A stretch of DNA of 64,000 nt from Ctenosaura bakeri (Eukaryota; Chordata; Lepidosauria; Squamata; Iguanidae): the NCBI GenBank assembly GCA_948474755.1, contig CAOLHI010001243.1, positions 350,714-414,713 on the forward strand, read 5' to 3'. Positions 31,983 through 43,907 of the stretch are shown here, in pieces (position 1 is the stretch's first letter; the number at the start of each line of letters is the position of its first letter). The notes below the pieces were generated by a model, which made no database searches, had not been told where the DNA came from, and saw only the letters and a program-made list of their open reading frames with translations. The position numbers and the translations under genes are program-made.

Positions 31983-32417
31983 ATATTGTTTGTTACTTTG
32001 AAAACCTTGTCTAGCCGCTCTCTGACCCGCCGTTGTATACATAGGGTTAAAGATCCTTGCTAATGTTATCCTGCCTCTCGTTTAGCCGAGAGAGTGCTCC
32101 AGTTAAATTCCCCCAACTTGTGTTTTTATTTGGTTATTTGGGCGCCCCTCCCGGAACTCCCAACACACAGGGTAACAATGCCACCCTCCCACATTCTCCT
32201 CCCCAATCTCTTTACTTTTTCTGCCACATGAGTTCTCAACAGTGGCCCAGAGGCCAGGGGATGGAAGGGGGAGCTCTGGAGGGAAGAAGGAAAGTGTACA
32301 CTGCTTTCCTCCCCCTCCAGCAATCCCCTTATCTTTTCCCCTGGAAGTTATTTGTGATTTTCCCACTTTCATGAGGGTTCTGCATCCCAAATGCTTATTA
32401 ATGTGGAGGGGCCACAG

Positions 32418-33004
32418 TATACAATTTGGGGAAGCTGATGTACAGGGACAAATGGAGGATTTTTTAAATGTTTTATAAGTTGTTATTGTCTGTAAATTGT
32501 TATTGTCACACAGATTTAATGTAACCTAATCCAGGAGCACTTCTAATGCATTCCATGATTTAAAATGTTCTTGTACTGTTCATTATTAAGGCAAGGTGTT
32601 GTGGGGAAAACAAAGAGCAAATCTGATAAATGAAATCCTTTGCTACGTACTGATTTCTAGAACAGGGAGATGGAATGTGCAGTCCTCCTGATATTATTGG
32701 CCTGCAACTCCCATTATTAGTGACTTAGATGCTTAGACAGGACATAAACAACATAAACTGATTTCATTCTTGTGTGCAGGATCAGCTTACCAGCAACAAT
32801 TTGAAGGGTTGCCAGATTTTTTCACTAGCAAATTTTTTCACAACTAAGCCAGCGTTTTCTATCAGACAGGTGGAGTGACAAGAAAAATGTCACCCCTTGT
32901 ATTTTTTCAGCTCTGTAAGGTGCAGAACCTCTGTCAGAAAAAAAAATGTTAAGAAAAGATAGCCATCCATTTAAGACAAACTGAACAGAAAGGGGATTTA
33001 GCTT
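32418..33004. other. Non-coding DNA, nothing recognised
   Basis: No supported gene. A decayed GGCCTGCAACTCCCATTAT palindrome piece is at about 32,698. Confidence 0.35.
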
Positions 33005-33375
33005 ATCTCCAGTGCCTTGGTAATGAAAGGTCAACGGGTAAGAAGATCTCAAATCATTTTGCTGCTCACGCCTGCTATAGATTTTCACATATTCATAATG
33101 GGTTTCATTTGCACATGCATATTTTATGATCAGCTCAGCTCTTCTTGCACACTAAATTTATGTAACCTAATTGCGCTGTACTGTAATTTGCAATGTTCGG
33201 TTCTTGTTGCTCTTCCTCCCTCCCGTGGCTGCCGTCCAAGGCACTCTTCTCTGTATAGAAGTGCCTGAAAGCTTGGTGCACAGTGCCATGCCATCCTCAT
33301 TTTAATTGGCTGCTAGGAGGGGGAAAAAGCCTTTGAGAGGGAAGACTATTTATTGGCTTTCAAATATTTAAGACC
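33005..33375. promoter_or_regulatory. Candidate conserved non-coding block
   Basis: Repeat-free sequence with several octamer-like motifs (CATATTCATAAT, ATTTGCACATGCATATTTTA at 33,109-33,125) and ATTTGCAATG near 33,187. The texture suggests a conserved enhancer, but no alignment was possible. Confidence 0.25.
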
Positions 33376-33544
33376 TCCTAGAACTGATGGGAATTATAAT
33401 GACCTTACCTTACCTTTGATGTTAAATGAAAATTGCCTGTTCAACAAACCATACTGCATAATGCTTCCCCGCAGCATTAGCCAAAACCTCTCACAGTGCT
33501 TATTTAATGCATCCCCCCGTTTTTATAAAGTGTGCACATCAGTG

Positions 33545-33567
33545 TACACACACACACACACACACAT
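33545..33567. repeat. (CA)n microsatellite
   Basis: About eleven CA units. Confidence 0.95.
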
Positions 33568-33596
33568 ATTGAGGAGTTCAGCTATATTTACAGCTA

Positions 33597-33690
33597 TGTC
33601 TGCAGTATCTTTACTTAGAAGAAAGTCTTACTGTCTTCACTGGGACTTACACCCTGGTGATTGTGCAGAGGACTGAAGCCTTAAAGTCTT
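33597..33690 (+). repeat. Dispersed repeat with GGGACTTACACC core
   Basis: TTACTTAGAAGAAAGTCTTA, then TTCACTGGGACTTACACCCT and GTGCAGAGGACTGAAGCC, match the order of blocks in the repeat at 25,411 (opposite strand). Class unknown. Confidence 0.45.
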
Positions 33691-34424
33691 GTTCCCTTTT
33701 GTACATTTATTTTACTCATACAGGATTAACATACAACCTCCTTCAAGCTTTATTTGTCACCAGAGATGCATGTGCTTGTAAAGTTATCCCAGACAAGAAG
33801 CAGACAAAGCCTTTTCAGTTGTTTACAAATGTACCATGGTGATCAGTTTTTCTTTCAATTAAAACTGCTGAGTTTTAGCAAAAAAAAAAAAAAAAAGCTG
33901 AGGGGAGCAGAGGCCAAATTATCATGCAAAAGACCAACAGGTGGGTGATTTCTTCACTATTTGTGATGTTTTCTATAGCTGCTGTTTGAAAAGACAGTAA
34001 GAATAGGAGAAGCTTCATTTACCTCACCTTAGTACATAATTTCACTCACAATCCCCATCATAAACTGACCAAGTAGGGCTAAGATTAGTGCTCAGTAGGT
34101 GTGTAGCACTTTGTTGCATTGCTTACTTGGACTGTCCACCCAAATCTAGCTATGTTCAGAGCTTGGATCAGAGAGAAGCCAGAATGGGCCAGCTTAGACT
34201 GATCACAATGTCAGCTGGTGGCACCAGTGTTAATGGGGTGGTAAATCTACTCCAGGTTTTAGAGAAAACTTTAAACAAGTTGTCCAAGGCACTGAATTTA
34301 TTTGGGGGATAGGCGTTAGCACTTTGGATAAGTCTTCTCAAATTTGGAATAAAAGCTGTACCAGATTCACTGCCAAAATGATATCATACCTACCAGAGGC
34401 CTCTAACAGGTGCATTACCAGGGG
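33691..34424. other. Non-coding DNA with a poly(A) run
   Basis: A run of 17 A residues at 33880-33896 follows unique sequence. I could not identify a processed transcript upstream of it. Nothing else is recognised. Confidence 0.35.
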
Positions 34425-34475
34425 TGCAGTCATACTTCATACTCATAGAACTGTTATTCCACTTTAAATGCTATG
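34425..34475. mobile_element. MITE arm fragment (family D-like)
   Basis: ATAGAACTGTTATTCCACTT then TAAATGCTATGG is one arm of a palindromic squamate MITE; the rest is missing. Confidence 0.35.
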
Positions 34476-34576
34476 GTTGCTCTTGCAAATGTATATATAA
34501 CACATTCAGAAATTAAAAACATAGAATGGGACTTGTCCTTTCACTAAGACCTGTGAGTGGCAACCGATAACACTGA

Positions 34577-35480
34577 GGGCTTTTTCACACTTTGGGGGGG
34601 GGGAAACGGGGCATTCTGATACTTACCAGGCTGGTGCACTCCGTCCGCTGATCCAGGCTGATCCAGAGCAGTGCGTGGCCACGCTACACACTGCTCCGGG
34701 GATGAAAATGGCACTTTCCGGTTGGTGGAGGCTCTCCACCAACCAGAGAAGCTCGCCAGCCGGGCGTCCACCCCTGGAAGATTTGCAGCCTCACGCTGGT
34801 GTGAGCCTGCAAATCTACACATTAGTGCAGCGATGGAATGGGGCGCACTGTGCTATTAAAAATCCTCTTTCAATGGCCCTTTTCACACGTAAATGAAAAG
34901 ATGTCCTGAGACGTCCTGAAACGGAGTTTACCTCAGTCCGTTGCCGCATGGAGCAGTGCGTTTTCGCTGCTCCACACTCGTCGGCGTCCTGCAGCATCCT
35001 GCAGGGTCCTAAATGGCAGCTTACGACTGGCGGAGGCTCTCCATCAACCGGAGAAGCTTGCGAGCTGGAAAGCCTGCCCCTGACAGATCTGCAGGCACGC
35101 CCTTGCGCTCCTGCAAATCCACACCGGGCGCTGCGATGGGGCTGCATACAGCTGCACAATCGTTCTTTTTAAAGACCACATGAAAAGTGGTCTTTAAAAA
35201 GCACGTGGCACCGCCATTTCCAGGTGCCCTAGCGTGGATTGGGGTGTGGAATTACTCTAGAATAATCCACCCCAATCCACTTTACGGTGTAGACGACCTC
35301 CCATGGAGGTCGCGCTACAACATTTCATTTCCCCGTGTGGAAAGGGCCAATAGCACTGCGAACCACCAGTTCTGGGCGTTCTGGAGCGGACTGAAGTCTG
35401 GACATACATAAAGTAGTCCGGACCCAGTCCATCCCTAAGTGCGCTCTGCCCCGTCGCTAAATCAAAGTGCGGAAAAGGCC
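34577..35480 (+). mobile_element. Hairpin-rich GGCC-ended MITE (family B, copy 3), split
   Basis: The ends are GGGCTTTTTCACACTTTGG and GTGCGGAAAAGGCC, with TGA duplications at 34574-34576 and 35481-35483. The left half carries the GGTTGGTGGAGG hairpin (34,720) and the AGATTTGCAGCCTCACGC hairpin (34,780-34,818). The right half carries the GCGGACTGAAGTCTGGAC hairpin. The AT-rich stem between them (GTGCTATT ... AATAGCAC) was hit by copy 4. Without the insert it is about 430 bp. Confidence 0.82.
34875..35348 (+). mobile_element. Hairpin-rich GGCC-ended MITE (family B, copy 4), nested
   Basis: The 474-bp element has ends GGCCCTTTTCACACGTAAAT and ATTTCCCCGTGTGGAAAGGGCC-type complement, with AAT duplications at 34872-34874 and 35349-35351. 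It has the full hairpin series: GGCGGAGGCTCTCCATC (35,029), the GATCTGCAGGCACG hairpin (about 35,082-35,120), the TTTTTAAAGACCAC stem (35,164-35,200), and GACGACCTCCCATGGAGGTC (about 35,292). It sits in the central AT stem of copy 3. Confidence 0.85.
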
Positions 35481-35624
35481 TGAGTTAAAGGTTATGGATG
35501 AAAATTTCCACTTTACCTATATTGTTAGGGCATTTAGGTATTCATTAGCTGACTGTGCTTTATGTGGTTAGGTTGAAGACACTGAGTCAATAAAGACACA
35601 AAATATTGTCCCCCCCCAGTCAGA

Positions 35625-35785
35625 AAATAAATCCTGCCATGGTTCCATCCTATGGGATTCTGGGGTTTGCAATTTGGTGAGACACTGAACTGCTTTGGCT
35701 GAGTTTTCTAAATGCTCCCTTAAATTGGATTCCAGACAGAGTCATGGCACTGAAAGTGTAATCATAGTGCTATAATTCTGTAAAG
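35625..35785. mobile_element. Palindromic MITE fragment (family D-like)
   Basis: ATGGGATTCTGGGGTTTGCA on the left and ACTGAAAGTGTAATCATAGT on the right are diverged arms of a palindromic squamate MITE. Limits are approximate. Confidence 0.4.
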
Positions 35786-38700
35786 TGATTGGACCTCGAT
35801 ATACCCTGGATAGAGGGTGTGGGTGAAACTGAAGAAAGTCAGTAGCTGAGAAAAGTGGATATCACTAACAGATTCTATATATACCTTCATAAATTGAGAT
35901 TGGTAAAAAATACCAATAGAATTTACCAGAAAGCTGGGCTGGAGGTGGGGTGGAGAGGAATACACCAGAATCAAACCAGAAAACATAATGTAAGAATTTG
36001 TTTTATTTACTACAAATATTAACAATTATGATAGTTTTGGATCTAGTCAAAATGGACAAATTGACAATAGTGATAAATGTAAAATCAGTGGTGACCGTTA
36101 CAAAAGACTGGGAACCACTAATGTGCTTTTTGAAAGAAAAGGAGTATTGTAAGATTACAGTAGGATATGAAAATTACTACTGCTGAAATGGTAGCAGTGG
36201 AAGTATTTGACAGGTATTTGCAGCTAGAGAAACTGTTTTTATAAAGAATTATTCATAGTCTGCTTTAGGAAAGTTGGAAACTACCCTTTAAAAATATTGT
36301 TATTGCTTTACTGTTTTCAATTAATTTCTATTAGTATTTAGGACACAGGATTCTTCTTGTTATGGTCTCCTTTTTTTTCTTTTTCTGATTGTAGCTTATA
36401 TTCATTTTTGTTGTTCTTTATTCTTTCTTTTGTTCTATTTGTATTCATTTTGTACTATTAATAAAGCTTAGTAAATTAAAAAAAATGATAGTTAATTATC
36501 TCTCAAGAGTAGACTGGGAACTGTACTTTCAGAAGGGAGCCTGGACATCTCTAAAAAAGAATCTCTAGGACTCACACTCAACTGTAGGGGTGTTTTTTTA
36601 AAAAAAGATTTTTCAACTGCTTTTTTTCTCTTTTCCGCTGCTCCCCAGCTCTTTGACTTCCCAGACCAGAATGCTTGCTGTCCCTCCTCCCCTTCCATTG
36701 GGATTCCTGTTCTCTCCTTTGCTTACCTCACAGATCATATATTTAAAGACACGTTAGTTTGAGGATAGTGTACAGTGAAAAAGCAGTCACTCCGGCACCT
36801 GGATTTACCCAGCATGACTTTTGACCCATCTAAAGGCCATCTGGAGAAGTGAAGATGCCAGGAGTAGTGACTAGTTTTCTTCATGCTTGACTTCTTCTAA
36901 ATATCAAAGGGAGAAGTGCTAATACCTGTGAGAATATTAATGGGCGTATGTAGAAGGAACAATCGTGGAAACCTATTAATCAGTGGTCAGGGAAAACCAA
37001 TGATGTGAAATCCTCCATTTCCGGGTGCTGGTTTTGTGTGTGTCTGCATGCGAGGGTCTTGAATTGTAAGATTTTACTAGTAAGGCAGTGCCAGTCTTGG
37101 CATAGATTGTGAAATATTCCTAGTAAGAGTTATGATTTGAGAGTAGTTGCACTTGTTTTGTAATAATGACAGCCAAAATCAGCCTTCAGCTGACTCTGAG
37201 CACGGCTGCAGAAATTTTGATTCTATGGAAAAATTGTGATTTTGATCACATTAAGCCATCATACAGAATTTGTGAGTTTTTGCTTTTAATTCGATGTATC
37301 TAGTATATCTACTTTATGCTGTTATAACAATTTGATACTATAATCAAAGCCATGGCTTCATCCTATGTGTTATGTCAAACGATGAGTGACTCAGAGGTAA
37401 GCCCATGATGCCAATATATCCTTGAAATAGTGGAGAATCTTAGTTTAAAGGGCTGGCCTGCGAGAAGGAGATAACCTTACAGGATCTTTTACATCTGTAT
37501 ATACCAATACTAATGTAGGGATACCAGCTGGAGATCCAAATAATGTTTTGTTTTATTCGGGGAGTTAACAATCACACATGCACAAGATCCAAATAGTCTC
37601 ACAATCATGCAAGGCTAATTGAAGAAAAAGGGAGGAAGAACTGGATAGTGAGAAATTAGGCCAAAGTCGGTGATATTTACCTCTCCTGAAGAGAAGAGAT
37701 GAAGTGATGTAGCTCAAACTAAGGGTCCAAGGGTAGTACAAGAATGGGAATTGGAGTAGTGGAGTGATGACCTATGTCCAGAGTATTATAAATTATCTGA
37801 TCAGAGCCAGAGTTTAAATACCCAGTTTCCACCCTGAGGGGGTAGGTGTCAATGACTCTCTGGCAAAGCAAACAGTGAGGTCTGGAATGAAGTAGTGGCC
37901 TAAGCATTTGGTGACAAAGGACTCATGGGAATCGTGATAGCTCCTTAATGACTGGGCAGGTGAGGAAATGAAGGACAACTTTGGCAGGAAGGGGAAGCAG
38001 ATTGAAGACAGAGACAATGTGAAGTGCTATTGTTTCCAAAGGTCAAGGTGTTGGGGGATATTTGCAAGTCCATTGTCGCTGCAGCTTCCCTGACTATTAC
38101 CTGGCCATGCCCTGAGGTCCCATCTGACCTACTTTTGCACCACACATGTTCAGTCAGTCTTTTTCACCGGCATAGGTTTACAGCCATGTCAGTGTATAAT
38201 TTATATTTTATGCCAATGAAATAATATTTGCCAGTTATCCCATTTCATGGAGTGAGGATGTACAGCCTGGTAACATATGGAATCTTGGGAATTGTAGTTT
38301 GGTGAAAAACATAGAATTTACCAATTTTACCTCTCAGGTACAGGATCTGGTATCAGGTTTAGGTGACAGCTGTTAAAAAATTAGTCCAAAAAACAAAACC
38401 AATGTGATGCCATGCATGCAATTAACAATTCTGTGAATGGCTTTTAAAGAGTAAATAGCAAGTGCTTTCCTCAGACTCTGGAAATCCATGCCAAGGGAGG
38501 CCAGGCTCATTTTATCTCCATTGTTTTTCAGCCAGCAGGCAAAGTCACTATTATTTATATAGGCTTTTGATTTTTAGGCTATTTTTTTCTGAATTAGGTT
38601 TTAATTAAGTGGATATGTTGGTCCTTCTGATGTGTTTTAATGGATACTTATTGTTGTGGTTTTTATGAATATTTTCGTCATAATGCTGTATTGTATTTCA

Positions 38701-41189
38701 TTATTAACTTCCCTTAGCACTATTTTTAGTGAAAAGGCAGAATATAAATCTAATAAATAAAGGTAGGGGGCAAAGTGGATCAAGAATCTGTAGTGTTTGG
38801 GAGAATAGGTATGACACTTTCCCCATACTGCAGCCCTGATCCAGTTTGGATCTCCTATACTTCTTATTCACATTGGAAATTAAACCTGCATTTGGTGAAA
38901 CGGTGGTATTGTGGAAGCCAACCAGGATTAGAAGATATGCCATTATGCCAATACGCCAAGGTGGATTTAGTTGTTATACCATTATTTATTGTCTTTTAAG
39001 AGCCCTTATATCAGAGTAATAGCCAGACACTGCTAATTGGAGTAAAAAAGGCCACAACATTTATTAACAATAGCATACAATAAGTATGTTAGAAAGATGA
39101 GAACAGTGCTGAATTGCTGCTCCATTTTCCTATGTGTTATTCAATTGCTGACACTAGATCAGAATATCCCAGGCTCAGTCAGGAGCTACCTGCCACCTTT
39201 TGTGAGAAAGTGTAGGAGGCCAGTCACCAAGAAGCCATCCCCCAGTTGGTCAAAGTTGCTAGGTGTTCCTCAGCCACCACCTCTTCCTCCTTCTAAGCCC
39301 TTATTAACCCTTAGTTAATCCCACAGGCCTTCCCTTTCTCACCTTATTACATGCCAGTTTTGACATAATGACATACAGTCTAACCGGTAATTCCAGCAGT
39401 TTCACCATGTGGTTGCTTCCAAGGAAAGGCAAATAACATGCCACAATGACATTAAAAAAAAAATTCCCAGCCCCATAAGGTGATTAGCCAAAGCCTTTGG
39501 TTACCCAAGATACAGAGGACAGTTAGCGGTGTACCATGCTTAGCCAGGAAGAAATGCTGAGGCTTGGGCAAAGGCCAATATATGACCTGCATGTGTCCTG
39601 AGAACAAATCTCTTGTGAGATATCCCAAATCTCACAGGCTCATCTGAGCTCATGAGATTTGAAATCCCCTCCAGACCTCTCAATGGCTACAGCTGTAACC
39701 ATGTCAGATTCATTCTTCACACTGTGGATGAGGTATCATCTGGCCTTGTGGGAATGGAATCCCCTCAGCTATGTTTGCTGGCGGTGAAATTCTTGCAGTT
39801 ACTAATTATGCATCTAACTGTCCCTGACTAAAATATATTCAAGTTCTCTAGGATCTAGGAGAATTCCCAGTGAAAACAGATGTTGTCTAAATAGAATCGA
39901 GAGCTAAACAGAACGTTGCCCACTACAGACTGAAGTGTTGAATGTCCTAGGATTTTTGAATGGCCTCAGACTTTTGCCCTCTATCCTTTCTTTTGGAAAG
40001 CAAACTTCTCTGGGTGGTTTTGACCTCAGCTCACCTTACTTGATTTCAGTAATTTTGGAGAGGGCTTCACAGAGGTGTTGGGACAGTTCCATCTTAGACT
40101 TATGAGATTTCCTGGTAGATTGTCTGTGAACATCTAAGATACAGTTAGTAATATGTCTTCAATTCGGGTTAAAATGTTTGAATCACTGTAAAGCAGACAT
40201 AGATCATATAGATTCAAGTTTAATCAGGTAAAGCCTTTGAATGGGTTTGAAATATATTAGTGATTTCCAATAGATGCACTATTCTGACATCCAACTATGG
40301 CCTTGTCTGCTTTGCATTTCATCCATGCCACAGTGTTCATGTCCCTTACTTAATTGAACAGATGTTCATGTCAGTGGGCTCACATGTACATGACTTTCAC
40401 TATTTGGATAAGAAGAGAAGAACTTGGTGAGCTGAATGCCACTGACTGTCATTCTGAGGTATAGTGGTGTATGGTAGTGACTTTAAAAAGAAGGAAAAAG
40501 CTGAGCCCTGCTTATTTGGCATTCACAAAGTTGTCACTCTAATGAACAGTGTGTCAAAGCTTCAAGTACAAATCAATGTGAACCATACCTCCCAAGGTCT
40601 CCCTTCTAGTTTTATCTTTTCAGTGAAGCTGGTGTTGCAAAAGCACTGAAAAAGATTTGAATGTGACATGTGACATAGTTTGTATTTAAAAGCAAAGCAT
40701 TAACCTGCGTCTGGATGAGCTCTTGGAAAACTGCCAGGAAGCAGCCCTCTTGATGCTTCCAATTTCTTTGTTCTCTTTATGGTTTATTTCCCCTGACTTT
40801 GTGTTTTGTTAATCTCAGCTTTAGAAGATAGTATGAGTCCAGGGAAATCCTTGTACTCTGATAAATGCGGTGAACTTACTAGCAGAGTTAAATGAAACAA
40901 AAGTCCCAATCAGTTTTAGGGACTAGAGAATATGAATGGTTCCATCCCATAGTCTTGGTTGCTAATAGTGCATCTGTCTTAAAGATTGCTCTTTCAAGCA
41001 CTCATAAATAGAACATCCAGAGGACCATGGAACTGCTTTTCAATGAGGAAACTCAAGATTGGTAGGCAGTTAATTATGGATTTAACCTACTTTTTTTGAA
41101 AACATTGTTTTTGGAAAACATTATAAATAACAACTAATCATCATCATCATCATCCGTGAAAACTCATAATTTATATCCTTGAAGCACTC
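35786..41189. other. Long stretch without recognised genes
   Basis: AT-rich. A D-like MITE arm (GGAATCTTGGGAATTGTAGT) lies at about 38,278. The part around 37,700-38,200 is somewhat GC-richer with several short open frames but no domain that I recognise. A (CAT)n run lies at 41138-41154. No exon is supported. Confidence 0.35.
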
Positions 41190-42828
41190 AACCTGGCGGT
41201 TGGGGAGCAGGGGAGGAAGCAGGGGAAATGAGGCACATAATAAGTAGAGAGGTGGTACAGGAATACCTGGCCACATTGGATGAATTCAAGTCTCCAGGGC
41301 CAGATGAATTGCATCCTAGGATATTAAAAGAGCTGGCAGAAGTCATTTCGGAACCGCTTGCTATAATCTTTGAGAAATCTTGGAGGACAGGAGTAGTTCC
41401 AGCCAACTGGAAGAGAGCAAATGTTATCCCCATCTTCAAGAAGGGAAAAAAAGAGGACCCAAACAATTATCGCCCAGTCAGCCTGACATCAGTACCCGGA
41501 AAGATCCTGGAGCAAATCATTAAGCAGTCAGTTTTTAATCACTTAGAAAGCAACGTGGTAATCACGAGAAGTCAACATGGATTTCTCAAAAATAAGTCAT
41601 GCCAGACTAATCTTATCTCTTTTTATGATAGAGTTACTAGCTTGATAGACGAAGGGAATGCTGTGGATGTAGCATATCTCGATTTCAGTAAGGCCTTTGA
41701 CAAAGTTCCCCATGACATTCTTGCAAAGAAGCTAGTAAAATGTGGGCTGGACAGGGCTACTGTTAGTTGGATTTGTAATTGGTTGACCGACCGAATCCAA
41801 AGGGTGATCACGAATGGCTGCTTTTCATCCTGGAGAGAAGTGACTAGCGGGGTGCCACAGGGTTCTGTCCTGGGCCCAGTGCTGTTCAATATTTTTATCA
41901 ATGACTTGGATGAAGGAATAGAGGGCATGCTGATCAAATTTGCAGATGACACCAAATTGGGAGGGACTGCTAATACGCCAGAGGACAGAATCAAAATTCA
42001 AAATGACCTGGACAGATTGGAGAGCTGGGCCAAGGTGAACAAAATGAAATTCAACAGAGAGAAGTGTAAGGTCCTACACTTAGGTAGAAAGAATGGAATA
42101 CAGAAATATAGGATGGGGGACACGTGGCTGGATAGCAGTACGTGTGAAAGGGATCTAGGAGTCTTCATAGACCACAAGCTGAACATGAGTCAGCAGTGTG
42201 ATGCGGCAGCCAAGAAAGCCAATGCAATTCTTGGCTGCATCAATAGGAGTATGGTGTCTAGATCGAGGGAGGTACTGGTACCGCTCTACTCTGCTTTGGT
42301 TAGACCCCATCTTGAATATTGTGTCCAGTTCTGGGCACCCCAATTCAAGAAGGATATTGACAAGCTGGAGCAGGTCCAGAGGAGGGCAGCCAAAATGGTG
42401 AGAGGCCTGGAAGCCATGCCCTATGAGGATAGACTTAGAGAGCTGGGTATGTTTAGTCTGCAGAAGAGAAGGTTAAGAGGGGACATGATAGCCATGTTTA
42501 AATATTTGAAGGGATGCCACGTAGAGGAAGGAGAGGGCTTGTTTTCTGCTGCTCCAGAGACCAGGACAAGGAGCAATGGATTCAAGCTGCAGGAAAGGAG
42601 ATTCCACCTGAACCTCAGGAAGAACTTCCTGATAGTCAGGGCTGCCCGGCAGTGGAATATGCTGCGTCGGAGTGTAGTGGAGTCTCCTTCCTTGGAGGTT
42701 TTTAAGTGGAGGCTGGATGGCCATCTGTCGGGAGTGCTTTGAGGGTGTTCCTGCATGGCAGGGGCTTGGACTGGATGGCCCCTGGGGTCTCTTCCAACTC
42801 TACATTTCTATGATTCTATAATAGCAGC
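41190..42828 (+). mobile_element. CR1 LINE, 5'-truncated, intact 3' half
   Basis: It contains the RT part of ORF2, its stop, and a complete short 3' UTR (CTGCATGGCAGGGGCTTGGA ... CTTCCAACTCTACATTTCT) ending in ATGATTCTATA, the classical CR1 terminus. The 5' end stops just before the RT domain, as usual for truncated CR1 insertions, and the endonuclease is missing. Confidence 0.95.
41228..42742 (+). CDS. CR1 ORF2 fragment: reverse transcriptase
   Basis: The 504-residue open frame encodes the non-LTR reverse transcriptase that primes cDNA synthesis on nicked target DNA. It starts just before the RT domain ([14 protein letters not shown], residues 18-31). Motifs in order are NYRPVSLTS (80-88), [14 protein letters not shown] (150-163), [11 protein letters not shown] (207-217) and FADDTKLGG (238-246, catalytic FADD). 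The CR1 thumb and C-terminal parts follow, including the [19 protein letters not shown] region, and it ends with TGA at the expected place. No stop or frameshift interrupts it, so the copy is fairly young. The annotated ATG is only the first Met after the truncation. With no endonuclease, ORF1 or promoter it cannot move on its own. Confidence 0.93.
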   Translation: MRHIISREVVQEYLATLDEFKSPGPDELHPRILKELAEVISEPLAIIFEKSWRTGVVPANWKRANVIPIFKKGKKEDPNNYRPVSLTSVPGKILEQIIKQSVFNHLESNVVITRSQHGFLKNKSCQTNLISFYDRVTSLIDEGNAVDVAYLDFSKAFDKVPHDILAKKLVKCGLDRATVSWICNWLTDRIQRVITNGCFSSWREVTSGVPQGSVLGPVLFNIFINDLDEGIEGMLIKFADDTKLGGTANTPEDRIKIQNDLDRLESWAKVNKMKFNREKCKVLHLGRKNGIQKYRMGDTWLDSSTCERDLGVFIDHKLNMSQQCDAAAKKANAILGCINRSMVSRSREVLVPLYSALVRPHLEYCVQFWAPQFKKDIDKLEQVQRRAAKMVRGLEAMPYEDRLRELGMFSLQKRRLRGDMIAMFKYLKGCHVEEGEGLFSAAPETRTRSNGFKLQERRFHLNLRKNFLIVRAARQWNMLRRSVVESPSLEVFKWRLDGHLSGVL

Positions 42829-42882
42829 AGTGAAAACAATGTACCAACTGAAGCAGTTAACAGTCACTATTATAAAGACTAT

Positions 42883-43291
42883 GGCCCTTTCTGCAGCTTA
42901 TCTTTGTCCCAGCAGTGTCCAGTGACAATGGAGTTAGCAGCTTTCTGGGAAGGGGAATGTGATGGAGTGCTCCTCTCTGCACCAGCTGCCTGTGGGATCC
43001 AAGAAATGTGATGGCCACACTTCTTCCTGCCACAGGACAGCCAGGTACTGTCCCAGGTTGCACTGGGGCAGGAAGCACAACCATTGTGCTTCCAGGGCCT
43101 CTGCAGACAAGTTGGGCATGCAGTGAGATGGTGGCCATTGATGGGGAAAACCGATCAATTATTTGTGACATGATTGCGCCACCTGGGGACATGAGAAGGA
43201 CAGGATGATGATGACATCCTGCATAAACATCATCTTGGCCCTGTCCTTCTCCCATCCTCATGGCAGGTTGGGTTGTTGAGCAGAAAGTGCC
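42883..43291 (+). mobile_element. GGCC-ended MITE (family C, copy 3)
   Basis: The 409-bp element begins GGCCCTTTCTGCAGCTTATC and ends GAGCAGAAAGTGCC. The flanks TAT (42880-42882) and AAT (43292-43294) match at two of three bases. Inner inverted repeats include GGAAGCACAA/TTGTGCTTCC and AGGACAGGATG/GGCCCTGTCCTT. It is the best preserved copy of family C and lies 54 bp after the CR1 3' end. Non-coding. Confidence 0.75.
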
Positions 43292-43549
43292 AATGACAAA
43301 ATATAAATGAAATAGTACAACATTGATTAAAGCTTAACATCAATATAAGAAGCAAAGGGAGAAATATTTCGTTTCATATTCTGTAAGTGCAAAAATGACC
43401 AGGAGGCCCCCTCACATACTCACCTGTCTGGAGCAAAATCTATGTGGTATGTTAGCATATACAGGGTTGCAGGTAAAATATTCTCAAAAGAAAAAAGAAA
43501 ATATGTATAGCTACTAAGTCTGAGCTACACAGATATCTCCTCATGCAAA

Positions 43550-43851
43550 ATCTTAATTTAGGAGTGAGTGGTTTGCTGATGACATTAAATTATTCAGGGT
43601 GATGAGACAAAACAAAACAAAACAGAAAGGACTGTAAACAGCTAGAAAGGATTTCGACAGACTTGAGGAATGGGCTTTAAAATGGCATTGTGTATAAAGA
43701 AATGTAAAGTAATGCATAATGGGGAAAACAATCCTTACTTGACATATACACAGAAATGATCTGAGCTGGAAGTGACCGACCAAGATCTTGGGGGCTAGCG
43801 GATAGATTGATGAAAATATTAACCCAGTATGAATACTCGGAAGGAAGAAAA

Positions 43852-43907
<56 letters not shown>

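Larger units (their letters stand above)
31284..32177 (+). mobile_element. ERV-type solo LTR with 4-bp target duplication
   Basis: The 894-bp unit begins TGTTATCACGG and ends GGGTAACA (inverted TGTTA/TAACA), with direct ATGC copies on both sides (31280-31283 and 32178-32181). It has a TATA box (TATAAAAG, 31743-31750) and a polyadenylation signal (AATAAA, 31977-31982) about 230 bp further on. This gives a U3 of about 490 bp, an R region ending near 32,000 and a U5 of about 170 bp. A 4-bp duplication suits gammaretrovirus-like (class I) ERVs. No gag, pol or env remains. The first 26 bp are repeated in tandem (31309-31334). Confidence 0.82.
31219..32417. mobile_element. pogo/Tigger-like non-autonomous element split by an LTR
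   Basis: The left end CAGTCCTTCCTCCATATTTG and the right end AATGTGGAGGGGCCACAG are imperfect inverted repeats flanked by TA (31217-31218 and 32418-32419), as for Tc1/mariner-pogo elements. Subterminal AATTTGATTATTCACAAG and TTATTTGTGATTTTCCCAC are also typical of pogo-like MITEs. Without the inserted LTR the element is about 300 bp. It has no transposase. Confidence 0.6.

Noticed and set aside
32148..32166. GGGCGCCCCTCCCGGAACTC as a retroviral primer-binding site
   Set aside because: The TAACA end and matching ATGC flanks place this inside the LTR. It does not begin with TGG directly after an LTR end.
33880..33896. Poly(A) run as the tail of a processed pseudogene
   Set aside because: No coding similarity or target duplication was found around it.
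37700..38240. Cluster of short open frames as a possible gene
   Set aside because: Frames overlap on both strands with arbitrary composition and no shared boundary or motif.
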